In this document: positions 1 through 12,040 of the stretch, in pieces
How positions within the stretch are numbered: the stretch's first letter is position 1
Layout of the letters: each line of letters opens with the position of its first letter
Source of the DNA: Pseudisothecium myosuroides
Lineage: Eukaryota > Streptophyta > Bryopsida > Hypnales > Lembophyllaceae
Reading direction: 5' to 3'
Length of the DNA stretch: 64,000 bases
Assembly: GCA_951799445.1 (NCBI GenBank)
Contig: OX637289.1
Span: 22,196,245-22,260,244 of the forward strand
Translations under genes and position numbers: made by a program
Notes under the pieces: model-generated
What the model saw: only the letters and a program-made list of their open reading frames with translations
The model's database searches: none
Told to the model about the DNA's origin: nothing

Positions 1-392
1 TTCATCCACCAAATCCATTGAGTGTGCATGGTGTACAAACTGACAGATTGAGACCCCAATTCTTTTTGCTGAACTAACTACTAACCAAAACTGAAGAGCC
101 CAATTACCAATGCACAGAGAGTTAATTTTAGATCAAATCATCACAAGTTCACTACTATTGTAGTTACTAACTTTAATAACCTAACTTGATAGCTGACGTG
201 ATCAACTGACTGATTTCAGAAATTAAATCAAGTCTGTGAACCCAAATTAAACTGAATGCTCTATCCCCACTTCTCCCGCCTGCCTAGAAATTAGTGTCCA
301 ACCACAAACAGTCAGTCAAAAACATGTCAGTCACCATTCACTCAGTTTCCAACCCACCTGACACAAAAGTGACGCTTGTATTTTAGCTACAG

Positions 393-416
393 ATGGTGTG
401 GTATATTCCACACCAT
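393..416. repeat. 24-bp palindrome, related to 20.8-kb inverted repeat
   Basis: The arms ATGGTGTGG and CCACACCAT flank TATATT as a perfect hairpin. The same core (GTGTGG, six A/T-rich bases, CCACAC) recurs at 20880-20900, again beside an AGCTAC motif. The two are probably remnants of one short MITE family. Confidence 0.6.
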
Positions 417-544
417 TCTCTTACAGAGAAAGCAACGTTCAATTCTACTACTGAATTTTATGAACCAACTTTTCGAGAGAAAAAAATTGTGCAAATCCGA
501 CAAGTAGATTTGAAGTTATGCTGCCCGAAAGGGCCTCAGCTGCA

Positions 545-790
545 TGGGCAACTATGGGTAGCTGTGGGCAGGGAGTGGAGGGGATTGGAAGGGAGCAGGC
601 GGGGAACAGGAAGAGAGTGGGAGGGGAACTTAAGAGGAGTAAGAGGGGAGCGGGCAGAAGCCAAGAAGGCCTGGGAGGCTTAGGGTGGAGAACTGGAGGG
701 GTCTTTGGGATTGGGGAGCAAGTATTGGTGGGCTTTGAAGGGAGGCGGGGCCTTGGAGGGGAGGAGGGGAGGTTGCACCAGAAAGTCAGG
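545..790 (+). repeat. Purine-rich, G-rich strand-asymmetric tract
   Basis: About 245 bp with strong purine excess on the plus strand: many runs of GGGG and GGAGGGG, and few pyrimidine runs. It stands out from the AT-rich surroundings. The open frames across it on both strands are low-complexity (Gly/Arg/Glu or Pro/Ser/Leu) and look like by-products of composition. It could form G-quadruplex or triplex DNA; that is inference. Confidence 0.6.
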
Positions 791-2114
791 TTGAACCAAC
801 TCCCTCGCTCATCCCTAATTTCATCATTTGCGGAAAACACTGAAATTTATTATTTTCCAACCATGATAAAATTTGTAAATTTTGAATTAGAGGCCCCAAA
901 TTAGGTAGGAGAGGTGTACAAAATAATTCAATGAAGCACAAAATAGGGGGTCTTTTTTTTTACGTGCACCTTTGGAATGACTTTAATATGACAAGCAAGG
1001 GGTGAGTTCACCCTGGCCCACCAAAGCACAATGTTGAACCACAGCGTTGTGGGCATTTTATCTGCTTGCTTTAGTACTAATGTGCTCCCTAAGATTCCAA
1101 AATTGGAACACACAAAGACACTAACAAAATGCAATCATTACAATTTTGGTGTTTGTGATCTTGAGAAAAAAATTGGACTCAATTTTCAATATGAAAACAA
1201 GATGAGCACAAGAAAAGACAATGCAAGTTGAAGGATATGATTAGAAACAATGAACACTTGTGGGAAGGAAAGTCAAGCCCCAAATCCCCTTGGCATTGAA
1301 GGATACTAAATCTTTTAGTAAAAGTCTTCACGATCCTATAGTAGAAAATTTATTTTGAACATCACACTTTCATTCAAAGGAGAATGGTGCATATTTTGAT
1401 TTTTACATTCCTACGGAAATACATGTAATCCTTTCAAGGGCTCATAGGTACTAATGATAGAAGGTAGTGTTTTTCACTAGAGAGGGATTTGGGAGACAAA
1501 AAGGATCTATTCTTGCTTGTTTGCATGCATTGATTTTCCTAAAAGTCTCAAAGACTATGGACGAAGGGAGAGGGGAAATTAGCGTATTTGTGGGTCATAA
1601 TTTTTTTTGCCATGAAAAAATTTGTTCTTATAGAATATGGTGTCATGTATGTTTTCACTGTTCTGATTTTCCAAAAAAAATTCCTCGGTGCACAAAAAAA
1701 CTTCAAAAATTGGCTAGTGTATTGCCAATTTTTTATACCTCTTTGTATTGCAGGGTAATTTAGAGAGAGTTAGAAGTTGAATTTGCTTCCAAAATTTTGC
1801 ATGAGTGTACCTAAGAAGACACACAATTGAATGGTGAAGAGACTCAATCTTGTGTAGAGGACAAACTTTTCAATACGAGGGCCCAAAGTCTACTGTCCCT
1901 GTTTTGCAATGATGAAAAAAACTTTTTTTCAAACTTTGAATGTTATAATCTTTCAATCCGCACAATGAAATAGGCTTAAATTTTTTTCACATTGTTAAAA
2001 TAATTTACTACAGTTTTGTACAGTTGAAGTTTCAAAAAAAAGTTTTCATTTCATTTTTGATTAATATACCAAAAAAACACAGTTTTTGACATTGTCTCCT
2101 TGAAAATCCCCTCC

Positions 2115-2127
2115 GGTCCTTTAGGGG
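2115..2127. mobile_element. Solo terminus of TTAA-type element
   Basis: GGTCCTTTAGGGG followed directly by TTAA is the same terminus as the elements at 41624-42559 and 52992-53926. No partner end was found upstream, so this looks like a truncated copy. The shared string runs to CGGTCCTTTAGGGG. Confidence 0.5.
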
Positions 2128-4113
2128 TTAATGAGATGAAAATTACAAGGAGTTTTAGTTTGCAGGCAATTATGGATTCTCTATTCTATAATACATTTTG
2201 AAGTCTTTTATTTAATTTAATTTTCAATATTTAAGGAAAATAAATAAATCATAGAATGTAAACTATTTATTACAACATTACAACCATTGGAATTGGCATT
2301 TTTCAATTCCATAACTACCTTCTAATAATTTAGTAATTTGAATCATTCTCTAATATGTTCTATTTACTATTTTTTTCAAGCATGAATATAAAAAAAAAAA
2401 TGTTGAAATTTTTTATATATATTTCAATTTATTTCTTCAACATATTATGGAAGATTGCAAGTTGTAGAATCTACACGTTTTTGGATAAAAGTTTGAAAGA
2501 TGAAATCTAACCATTTGGAGAGAATTGAAAATACTTCTTTTTGAAATTCAAGCATCATGATCTTGCAATTGCAATAAGTTTTTGTACTCTAAAATTTAAG
2601 AGGATGTACTCTAATAAGTTAACTAAAGATTCTTGCAATTAGATTTGTTAAGAAATAAATATAGATGAAGATTTTGCCCTTACTTTGTAGACTAATATTT
2701 TTAAGCAATTTTAGGCCTCAAGACATGAAAGAATTTTAGAAGTGAAACCAAGCAAATTTCTATGACAAACATCATTGGAGGTCAAAAAGCTCTCATTTTT
2801 CAATCACAGGCAAATTCCAATAAAGTTCGGCAAAATTGAAAAACGATATTTGATTACAATATGAAAATGCTACAAGAGTTCAAAGTTGAATTTTCTAGAT
2901 TTTCTAAAACCATGCCCTATTTTCAATGTTCAAAACTTGAAGTGAGTGCAACAAACATCTAATTTTCTCTAATTTCTTCTGGGGCTTGAATTTAGGAACA
3001 TGCTTGCATTTCAAGGATCCCACATTAGTATGCAGTATTGCAGTTCATTTCACTTATAACCATTAACATTCTCACTCGAGGCCTTTCTATGTAAGCTAGG
3101 TAGAGCAGGAGCCGCGCACTGCGCAGGCTTCTTGCCACTCCACACTACATCTGCTTGGTAGCGTCTCCTGATTCATCCACGCATTACGAGGCTCCCCATA
3201 TAAATTGATTCACTGATGAGGAACATTATCTCTTCTAAACACAACGCTGAATTCGCTCCAAGGATTTAGATCCCGGCAGCCTACTCCAATTCAATCCTGT
3301 CGGAGTTGTGCAGTTTCACTAGAAAATCACATTGACTGTAGAGGAAAGAAACCCTATAACTGAACATTTAAGGTTCCTAATTAAAAATCAAAAGAGCACT
3401 ATTATCCGCTTCTCGTTACAACTCAGGATATGGCAGCTAGTGGCTGAGTTCGCCGCAAAACGACTGCAATGCAAAAATAATCACTTTGTTTCCGAACTAA
3501 CAGAGCTCGACAAAGATGGAGGTAAAATTGAAGAGCTAATTTAAGCATCCAGAGCTTCCATTACAATGCCAAACGGCTTGGTAAGCAAGAAAGCAAAAGA
3601 TATCCACTGGCAAAAATTGAACGTGGAACTTGGATTTCTACAATCCGAATGATTTATATAGTATATGCAATGACTAATGTCGCTTATAATCAGCGGCCAC
3701 CACGCCTTAAATTTGCAGGGACAGACACAATGTGCTCCAAATCAATCCCAAGCACCGGTGGTGGCAACGGATTTCCTCAAAAGGAATCCATCGGAAGTAG
3801 AATGCGAAACTATGCCTTACATTTCGATTTGAATATTCACAAACAAAATTTCCCAGCATACCTCTCTCCATTATCAATAGTGCCAAGCAGTCACCAAATT
3901 GCAGTCACCGAGTTGTCAGACCCCACATCAATTAGTGGATTCTCCACCGATGCAGACAGCCAGCACAGGAAGCTTCACGACCAGCACCGGATACACCAAT
4001 ACAAAGGCTTAAAAACTTGAGGCCAGACCCCAACATGCAACCTGCTGTGGAATCGACCTTCAAGAATCGTAAATACATAAGAAAAAAAATCCGAACCTGA
4101 GTAGTGATCTATA

Positions 4114-5763
4114 CTACACAGTAGCCGTGGAGGTATTCGGTGCATGCATTTTCAATGGCCAACTTGAGGTGTAATTCTCTGATACTCCCCTGCATTCTTT
4201 GTTCTTCTGCGCTATGCATCCTTGCCCTTCTACCTGTGTCTCCATGACTGCTGGCCCCATAAGAATTTTGGGAGCGACAATGCGCATCCGAAGAGCTTGA
4301 AAACACAACCGATCTGTCTGATTTTCAACACTTGTACTTTTCTCACCAGGCTGCTGCAGTAAATCTGAAACTAGGTAAGGCCGATTCCGTTGCAACGCAT
4401 GCTTGGTCACATTGTCAAGAAGCTTTAAAAGATGTTGATGTTTGCGAACCATTTGATCCATAGATCCCGAGCTCTCGATTACCGTCGCAGCATCGCCCGG
4501 AGAAGAGGATTCTGCAGTATTCTGACGGTCCTCCATGTCCGCTTCTTCCAAGTGCACTCCTTCATTGTCCGACAGATATCCATCAGGGACGACAAATCCA
4601 TCAGCAGCGTCCTCGTCCAATTCAGGTTCAACCTTCTCCGATTCATCTTCCTTGTCCTCACAATCAGAAAGGCTTTCTCCTGGATCTTCTTCTTCCCATT
4701 CCTCGTCACTATCCACCTCATAATCCAGCGATGGATCTTTCCTTAGAGGGCGGCGAGGTCTAACAGTCGAAGTCGACTTAGAAAAGGTGCCATAGTAAGC
4801 TGGCCTGTGGCTCTTGTCGAATTGCAGCAACTTCCACCTTGAATAACAGAGCTTCTTCCTGGGAGGGCTGCAGATTACATCCGCATCATCATCCAGCAGG
4901 ATGATACTGTCATCAAGCTTAGAGTCGTCAAGACTTCCATCCTCTTCCCTACTTCGTTTCAAGCTTCGTCTCTGACCTTCCGAATTGGAGCAGCTCCCTG
5001 CATTTCCAGCAGAATCTGTCTTCCGACAACTGCCCATACCAGCACCTTGCAACCTTAGCTCCGGGAACACTGTGACCTTAGGAGTCAGTCGAACTCCCCA
5101 TCTCCGAAACGGTTCGGCAGACCTGCGTTTCCATTTCTCTTGCCACGAAACAACATGATCCCGCAGGAGCTCGTCTTCGCTTTTGATGCAAGTCGACCTC
5201 AATTCCTCATCCAGACGCGACATCACATCTGCCATAGCCGGCTCCGAGGTCGAATTGTTCTCCTGCTGGTCAGGCGATGGCGACGATCCATTCTCTCCCT
5301 CACACCGTTTCCCTTGAGAAGCGAGAGTGTCCGCCTCCTTTCGACGAACAAACCTATCCATAATATTGGCTTGTTTCTTGAGAAGCAGTTGTTTCTTCAT
5401 TACCACAGCCTCCTTCTCTTTCCTCTTTCGCTCTTTCTCGGTTTCATCCTGCTGTCTCTTCAGCTCTCTCTCTTTCCTCTTATTCTCTCTCTCCGCCTCC
5501 ACAGACTCTTTCTCTCTCCTCCTCTGCTCCTTCTCGGCCTCATCCTGCTGCTTCCTGGCCTCCTTCTCTCTCTTCTTCAGCTCCTTCTCAGCCTCGAGAG
5601 TTTCCCGCTCCTTCTTTTTCTGCTCTCTCTCGGCCACCTCTTGCCGCCGCTTCAGTTCCTTTTCAGCCCGAGCAGCCTCCCTCGCAGCTCGAATCCGTTC
5701 CTTCTCCGCATCCCTCTCAGCCTTCGCTTGCCTCGCCTTCTCCCGTTCTGCCGATATCACCAT
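4114..5763 (-). CDS. FAS1: Chromatin assembly factor 1 large subunit (FAS1/CAF-1 p150), partial
   Basis: The frame encodes the middle of the large CAF-1 subunit, which deposits H3-H4 on newly made DNA with FAS2 and MSI1 in the nucleus. Residues 1-140 are the charged KER region, ending in QANIMDRF, which resembles a PCNA-binding (PIP-like) motif. Residues 312-335 carry LLQFDKSHRPAYYGT and 346-370 the acidic DYEVDSDEEWEEE...GESLSDCED block, the family hallmark, followed by VVPDGYLSDNEG. Arabidopsis FAS1 is about 815 residues; this frame has 549 and lacks roughly 230 N-terminal residues and the C-terminal winged-helix part. An in-frame stop sits just upstream of the ATG, but an AG at 5776-5777 could be a splice acceptor. 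A good donor (CAG then GTAGAA) follows residue 510 at 4234, so the last 39 residues may be intron read-through. It is either one large internal exon or an intronless truncated copy. Confidence 0.85.
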   Translation of the reverse strand: MVISAEREKARQAKAERDAEKERIRAAREAARAEKELKRRQEVAEREQKKKERETLEAEKELKKREKEARKQQDEAEKEQRRREKESVEAERENKRKERELKRQQDETEKERKRKEKEAVVMKKQLLLKKQANIMDRFVRRKEADTLASQGKRCEGENGSSPSPDQQENNSTSEPAMADVMSRLDEELRSTCIKSEDELLRDHVVSWQEKWKRRSAEPFRRWGVRLTPKVTVFPELRLQGAGMGSCRKTDSAGNAGSCSNSEGQRRSLKRSREEDGSLDDSKLDDSIILLDDDADVICSPPRKKLCYSRWKLLQFDKSHRPAYYGTFSKSTSTVRPRRPLRKDPSLDYEVDSDEEWEEEDPGESLSDCEDKEDESEKVEPELDEDAADGFVVPDGYLSDNEGVHLEEADMEDRQNTAESSSPGDAATVIESSGSMDQMVRKHQHLLKLLDNVTKHALQRNRPYLVSDLLQQPGEKSTSVENQTDRLCFQALRMRIVAPKILMGPAVMETQVEGQGCIAQKNKECRGVSENYTSSWPLKMHAPNTSTATV

Positions 5764-5769
5764 ATTTGC

Positions 5770-6310
5770 GAAACACTAAGCTCCTTCTCACTCCAATTCT
5801 AACCGGATTGGAGGGAAGAATCGAAAAAAGTTCTGGCAGATGTCACCTCACAATATCTTCAGACGGAATTTTCAAACCTAACGGATCCATCTACCGTCTC
5901 AAAGAAGAAACTCAATCCCCGAACAAAACTTCCAACCCTCTCAATCACAACACTAAGTTCCCTCTCAACACGAATTCTACGGCAAGTCGGGACCACAGAT
6001 CACAAAAGCTTGTCACCACAGAATATCCTCAGCACTAAATTCCAGATCAAACGGATCCAACTACTCCTCTAAGAATAATTTCAATCCACAACCAAGTCTT
6101 ACAACCACTTCTAACCTTCTCAATCACAACAATAACCTCCTTCTCTTCCGAATCCTATGGCGCGTCGGAGCTACTGATCACAAAGCGCGTGATAGATCGA
6201 CGTCACCTCAGAGTGTCCTCCAGATCAAATTCCAGACCTATCCAATAATCCACAACCAAGGTCTTACAACGAATTCTAACCTCCTCATTCACAACAAGCT
6301 CCGAATCAAG
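5770..6310. repeat. Degenerate tandem repeat (~190 bp units) upstream of FAS1
   Basis: Motifs such as CAATCACAAC, CTTACAAC, AATTCTA, GATCACAAA and TCCAGATCAAA recur about every 180-200 bp, giving roughly three decayed units. If FAS1 has upstream exons this repeat would lie in an intron; if not, it is promoter-proximal. Confidence 0.5.
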
Positions 6311-6680
6311 CTCTGAAAACGAGCACAACGCACAATTACAATTCCGTCCACTCTCTCCGGTGCAAAACGCAAGAGGTCGCAGAAAGCTCAAGCAGGCAGC
6401 AATCTGAATGGCGCAAACTGTGCTAGAACGTTCGCATGCCCTGAAACCATCTACACAGAATTCGCCGTTGGAAATTCTTGAAAGGTGTGGGTGGATCCAA
6501 GCTTAGGGCTGCTGTGGAAGCGCGCGCAATTTGGAGAGTGACAGGGCCGTTGGCGGGAGGCCCCGCCGGAATTTCCCGCCACTCCCCACCTGTTTAAACT
6601 TGGAAGGTTACTGCGCTGAACTGACGTCAGCATATCGTTCTCCTTCTGTCCGTCGCATTTCTTTTCGCCCACGTTCATTC

Positions 6681-6737
6681 TTTTCCTTTTCTTTTCTTCT
6701 TTTCCTTTTCTTTTCTTCTTTTCCTTTTCTTTTCTTC
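6681..6737. repeat. 19-bp polypyrimidine tandem repeat, three exact copies
   Basis: The unit TTTTCCTTTTCTTTTCTTC occurs three times head to tail without a mismatch, within a longer pyrimidine tract (6660-6790). It lies on the upstream side of the FAS1 frame. Confidence 0.9.
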
Positions 6738-9700
6738 ATTATGTTCTTTTCTTTCTCACTTTTCTTTCAAATTGCCTGGTATTTTCTTTCCATGCTTTTT
6801 ACTCTCCACTTCACTCTTTGACACTGACTCATGAATGCCTTACATTCTAGGATAAAGTAACTATACCTAAAATTGATCAAATAAGAATTTTAGGATAGTT
6901 TCCATTATTAAATTGTCAAAAAACTGAATCTTGTTGGGGAAAAAAATTTAACGCATTAATTTTTTTGTTTTTCAACTCTCTCCCAAAACAATTTTTTTCT
7001 TAAAATCAACTTTTGTTTTCTTATTTAATTTTTGCCAACCCTGGTAGCCGGATACAATGTATTATATATTTTCAAAGTATTGAAATTAGGTGTATCCAAA
7101 ATCAGCTCCAAACTCTACTTGTACTCAAAGGACTTACATTTTAGGTATGAATCTAAATGGGACCATTTTGCAAACACATCAATGAAGTGCAATTATTTTA
7201 GAATTATAATAAAAAAAATGTGGATGGATGCATTAGTTGGGAATACATTAATATAGTGTCCAATCTAAGTATATCTAAGTATTCCTTCCCAAGGGACAAC
7301 AAAAACAAGTGTCATTTAACTCCTAAATTACTAAAAAGCCTTTATTGGTCTTTTGAATTTTTCAGACATGCTATTGTAAAGATAAAAAAATTATTTTATA
7401 AAATTATTTTTAAGGGAATGTATGTCACATTAATAGCTTTCTAGTACACTAATTTGTGCCAATTCAAATAAGAAGTTGAAAAATTATGAATTGAAATGTG
7501 CTTTTTGTCTCAACATTGGCAACTAAAAAAAATTGTTTTGATTAATTTTTCCTATTGTAGAGTCATATAGTTGATTCATTGAAGTATATTATATCAAAAT
7601 TTGAAAGTCAAAAAATTAAAAAATTGTATAATATTTACTTTGAAACTTTAGAATAATCAATTGCCCTTGCCTTTGCATAATTTGCCTTTCAAATTTTTTT
7701 CTAGCAAAACTTATGTGTCTTTCAACTTCTTCAAGTTGATGAATTTCTTTAAAATTTAGTTGAAAATAAATAAAAACAATCCAAATGAAAAAAAACTCAA
7801 ATACAAGAAGGTCTTCTTATTGCTTGACTTGCGAGTTTTGAAGAAAAAAAGACTAATTAACATACAACTTTGTAACCATTGATCCAAAATCCTAATAAAT
7901 TTGTCTTGCATTCAAGAAAATCCTTGTGTGCATCTAAGTATGTGAAAAATTCCAACCATAGGATCAAAAAATTGGGATTGAAATTGCCTAAGCAAATTTT
8001 TTTTTTTTTTAAAAACACCCCTCAATCATTCAAGGGATAATCATGTTGGATAGAAAAAATTGCTTTTCGTCTAGACTTTGTCTCGGACTTTGTTTATTAT
8101 TCAATTTTGGTAATCTCATTAATTTTTGAATGAATATCATTCACCATCTGATGACCAAATAATGATTTTTGAAATCAAGTTAGGATTTTTTTAAGATATT
8201 GCACCTAATAATTTATTTTTTGGTAAGACTTTGTTTCAAAAGTTATCCTTGGAGTAGCGTTCAAAGAGAGTGTTATGAATATTTTTTGATTGAGGACATT
8301 AATTTTTATTATGTAGACATTTTGGGATTAAAAAATATTTTTTATTTTCATCTATATACTTTTCTCATTCAATTTGTTTGATTTCACCTATTTTTAATGA
8401 TTACTAGTGTGCCCTGTGCCGTTGCCTCAACCAAAATGTAAGTACAAGTAATTTTCTAATTTTTCCATCTAAAAAAAACTTTGAAATTCAATAACTTTCT
8501 CACTATGAGTCCAAACGTAATAAAACCAAACTCATGCATCCCTCCTTGCCAAAAGCTTTCCAATGGTACCAAGCATGCCACCGGGGGACGCACCGTGTGG
8601 AAGATCTCAACGTAACAAACAAACAAACAAACAAACAAATTTAAAGTATGGATCATTCAATCATCATTTGGAGCCGCAGAATTAAAAATAGGGTTTTTTT
8701 TTCGCTTTCCTAAAATTTTAGTTTATGTCAAAATTTCTCAAAAACATTGACATTTTGTTATAAGATAGGTGTTAGTTAGTACTATTATGTAAATTAGATT
8801 GATCGATCACATGGAGTTTTTTAGTAGAAGTTTAATCAAGAATTAATTATTCAACTTGAATTTCAACTTTAAAACCAAAGATAAGCAAAATCTTTGATGC
8901 AAAAAGGAAATAGGTTTACTTTCTTGACCCACTTCATATACAGAAGACACATGAAGCTATACATGACGTAGAGAGGTTAGAGTTGACAATGTAAGAGATG
9001 ATTGCCCTTGATATTTTTGAGGGTTTATTATATTAAAATTTGTGCTTTTGAATTTGGTATGTGGAGTGAAAGCACAAAACACTTGTATTGTTTTGATGTC
9101 ATAAAGTATGTTGCATGCCCAACACAAATTTGAGCATAACTTTTACAAATTTTGCTTGTTTTACTTGAAATTCAAATTGGAGGTGAATTTGACATTGCCT
9201 AAATCAATCTATATTTTTGTGTAATTTCCAAAAAAAATTTACAATTTTTCATTCAATTTCTTTAAATAAATTTCTATTGACTTGTTTTGTAAGGAGTACA
9301 TAACTTTTGTGATAAATGTTTTTTAGACCTTAATTCTTGGAAATACATTAATTGCAAATTATTATTCTATTAATTATCCATATTTTATTTTATTTTTAAA
9401 TATTTTATTTCAAAGGCTCATAGTACTATGAACACTATCTTCAAATGCAACAATTTCAACAAGTATTTATGCTTTTCACCCTATATTGCTTTATTTTGGA
9501 TATTCATTTGACCAAGCACATGGATTTTAGAAGGTGCATTTGATTTTGAGTGGGAGTTTAACTAAGTGGGTGAACATTTTGACTTGAGTTACAACTCTTA
9601 TAATGAAGATAAATTACATGTGTTTAAAAGCAAAAAAAACAAGAAAAGACATTCAAGACACATGCATCTTTGAGCTCATCTTCTTTCTAAGTATGTGTCA

Positions 9701-9835
9701 TGAATTAATCACTTGCAAATCATGCATCATGTACATACAAAGGTGCAATTAAATCCCAATAAGCAATCAATATGTACTTTGAAATTGCTTCTTAACATGC
9801 ATGCTACTCCCGCACCTTTTATCTTTCATCACATT
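6738..9835. other. AT-rich intergenic DNA, no gene seen
   Basis: Only short spurious open frames occur. Around 6855-7190 there are diverged stretches resembling the TA-flanked MITE at 40690-40959: TAAAGTAACTATACC at the start, and AGGTGTATCCAAAATC with ACATTTTAGG further in. A Helitron-type end lies at 8404. Positions 9072-9180 loosely resemble the outer arm of the 29.2-kb foldback (GCACAAAACACTTGTATTG, ATAACTTTT). Confidence 0.55.
8404..8640 (-). mobile_element. Helitron 3'-end family, copy 1
   Basis: Read on the minus strand, the segment runs from a (TTTG)n tract to GGCAACGGCACAGGGCACA, then CTAG followed by host T. That is the layout of a plant Helitron 3' terminus: a small GC-rich hairpin, six bases, CTAG, then T. 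The stem is broken at two positions in this copy. It matches copies at 13345-13745 and 22130-22366 along most of its length. No Rep/helicase frame is present, so it is non-autonomous or truncated. Confidence 0.6.
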
Positions 9836-10848
9836 CACTACAAGAAAAGAGGGCCCTAATCAATACAAAATGAACTTGTTTCTTTTAATTGTGAAAAAAA
9901 TAAAGTTTTGTGTGTTGATCTGGGAACTGCATTTCTTGACAAAAATAGCAATCAATACAAGTGTGTTGATTTTGACCAAAAACAAAATTTGCTTAGTTGA
10001 TTCAGCAATCCATCGAACACCCTCAAAGTATAATTTCAGACCTGATTTTGGCATAATAGAATAACTTTTTAAAAAAAACTTTGAACTAAGAAAAGGTGGA
10101 AAATGAAACTAAATTTCATCTCCAAAAATCCGTTTGAGATTTTGAGCTTCCAATCAAAAGTTATTGACAAATTTCAGAGAAGAGTTGGAAGGGACATTTT
10201 CTTTGACAATTTCAAACTTCCTCTCTGAAATTTGTCTATAACTTTTGATTGGAGGCTTAAAATGTCAAACGGTTTATGGGAGATGAAATTTGGCTTGATT
10301 TTACCACCTTTTCTTAGTTCAATTTTTTTGAAAAAAGTTATTCTACTATGCCAAAACCAGGTCTAAAAATTCTACTTTGAGGATGTTCCTACTTTTGCAC
10401 TTAACTATGAACGGTTAAGCTCCTACTCATCCTAATTTACATATCCCATATGGTTTGTTCTACCTCCTACTTGCCACTTGTATAAAGAGATTATCTTCTC
10501 ATCTCTTTTAGCACCGAAGTAAGTGGCACTTCGAGTTCAATTGCCAAATACATTGAACTACTTCAAAAATTGTGTTGAATTTTTTGAAATTTAATTTTAA
10601 TTAAAATTTATAGTCCTACCTATGTGGCGTGTTTGATGATGTAGCAGCTGTGGCTACATGGTGGGTTTGGCCTATGTGGCAATCTATGTGGTGTAATTTT
10701 GAATACTGATAATTTGACCAAATCAAGAATTAAAATCAGCATAATTGTTTCGATTATTGTCCGAATCAAATTGACCTAACCAACTGTCCTAACCAACATA
10801 TATGATATAATTTTTATGTTGGTTTGGACGTTGTTTTTTCTTGTAGTG
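9836..10848. mobile_element. Non-autonomous CACTA (EnSpm-type) transposon
   Basis: The left end reads CACTACAAGAAAA and the right end TTTTTTCTTGTAGTG, perfect inverted termini of the CACTA class. Each end is flanked by ATT (9833-9835 and 10849-10851), the 3-bp target duplication expected for the superfamily. The interior holds two large inverted arms (about 10022-10185 and 10210-10383) and subterminal motifs such as ATCAATACAA and CTAACCAAC. No transposase frame exists, so movement would need a helper element elsewhere. At 1,013 bp it is an internally deleted or MITE-like derivative. Confidence 0.88.
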
Positions 10849-12040
10849 ATTATACATTGATGCAAGCTCCTCCCAATAATGCAAGCAGACTATTTGATTT
10901 TCAAGGACATGATCATTGCATATACATGGACCCTTTCTTATATTACTACTCTTCATCACCTTTGGAATATGAGTAATTGAACCAAAAATTGAAAGGAAGT
11001 TTGGATTGCTCTTTTCTAACTACCAAGAATAGATGACAACTCCTATTTTGCAAGGCTTCAACCTCATTCATCTTTCATCATCTTGTATGACAAATATATA
11101 TATTTTGCAAAGATCATGCCATGAAGCTTATGTTAATTCATTAGGCCTCTTATAATCACAAGATCCTTCTCAAATAAAGTTTTCAAGATGCCTTTTATTC
11201 TATCTTTCCAACTAATCCAATGATTCATTTGAGTATCTCATCTCGACTTGATGATGAAAATTTGGAGGCCAATTTTCCTTACAAGGAATTTTATGGCAAC
11301 ATCAATTGTACAAATAATTGCATATGGCTTAAAATTTCTTTTGCCATCAGCTCTAGTGGACATTATTAATCTTATTATTGCTATAAACATTGTAATGCAT
11401 CTCATTAGACATTAAATACCTTAAAAGTACTCCTACACATGGCTAATTGTATATACTAATGATCCAAACAACTAAAAATTACATTCTTTTTTTGAATAAT
11501 GGTCCAATAGTTTGGGGTTCTCATTGCTAAATATGCATATCTACAACAACTATAGAGGTTCTTGATCTTCATATTGGAAGCTTTGAATTCATCAAGGGTC
11601 AAAAATCTTGACTAGAAGAAAGTGGGAGTTTTAACTAGATGGATCCTTTTTTCAAGATTCTATCCAACTTCTCATTTTCATCCATTTAGTTTTTGCATTC
11701 TATTATATATCTTCTTCTTCTTCTCTTAGAATGGATTTATTGTTTTAGATGTTTGTTAGATCACAATAGTAGTTGTACTATAGCTTCATATTTGCTTTTA
11801 TCATTCAAGTGCTTCAACAATAATAATGCTTGCAAGCCAAAATGCTAGAAGATTGAAAAATAAAAGTTGATTTACTAGCGATACCTCTTGTTTGCTTCAG
11901 TTGGTTGTTTGAGAGTGAATCTAAATCTTGTACTTTTTTCTTTCCATCAACATATGAATTGATTCAAAACCTTGCACAAAAATCATGAAGTGCTAAGTAA
12001 TCACACTCGTTAAATCACTAAAAGATAGGCCAAATTTCTC
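10849..12040. other. AT-rich intergenic DNA, nothing recognised
   Basis: No open frame of note, no transposon end and no repeat shared with the rest of the window was seen here. Confidence 0.5.

Larger units (their letters stand above)
1..4113. other. Gene-poor AT-rich intergenic DNA
   Basis: I see no convincing gene here. The longest open frames (for example 3332-3544 and 3649-4020) have no recognisable domain and no supporting splice context. The stretch holds a small palindrome near 393, a purine-rich tract at 545-790, and a TTAA-type transposon end at 2115-2127. Positions 850-960 resemble 51630-51750 (both contain AAATTTTGAATT and CACAAAATAGGGGG), so that part is a dispersed repeat. The part from about 3100 is less AT-rich and could hide 3' exons of the FAS1 gene that ends nearby on the minus strand, but I could not find its C-terminal winged-helix region. 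Confidence 0.6.

Noticed and set aside
393..904. Overlapping frames of 96, 128 and 130 codons
   Set aside because: They exist because the purine-rich tract lacks stop codons; no domain and low complexity.
3332..4020. Frames that might be FAS1 3' exons or a separate gene
   Set aside because: They are on the opposite strand to FAS1, have no known domain, and the minus strand shows no winged-helix motif.
5140..5802. 220-codon plus-strand frame rich in Leu/Ser/Phe
   Set aside because: It is the antisense of the Lys/Glu/Arg-rich KER region of FAS1; composition explains it.
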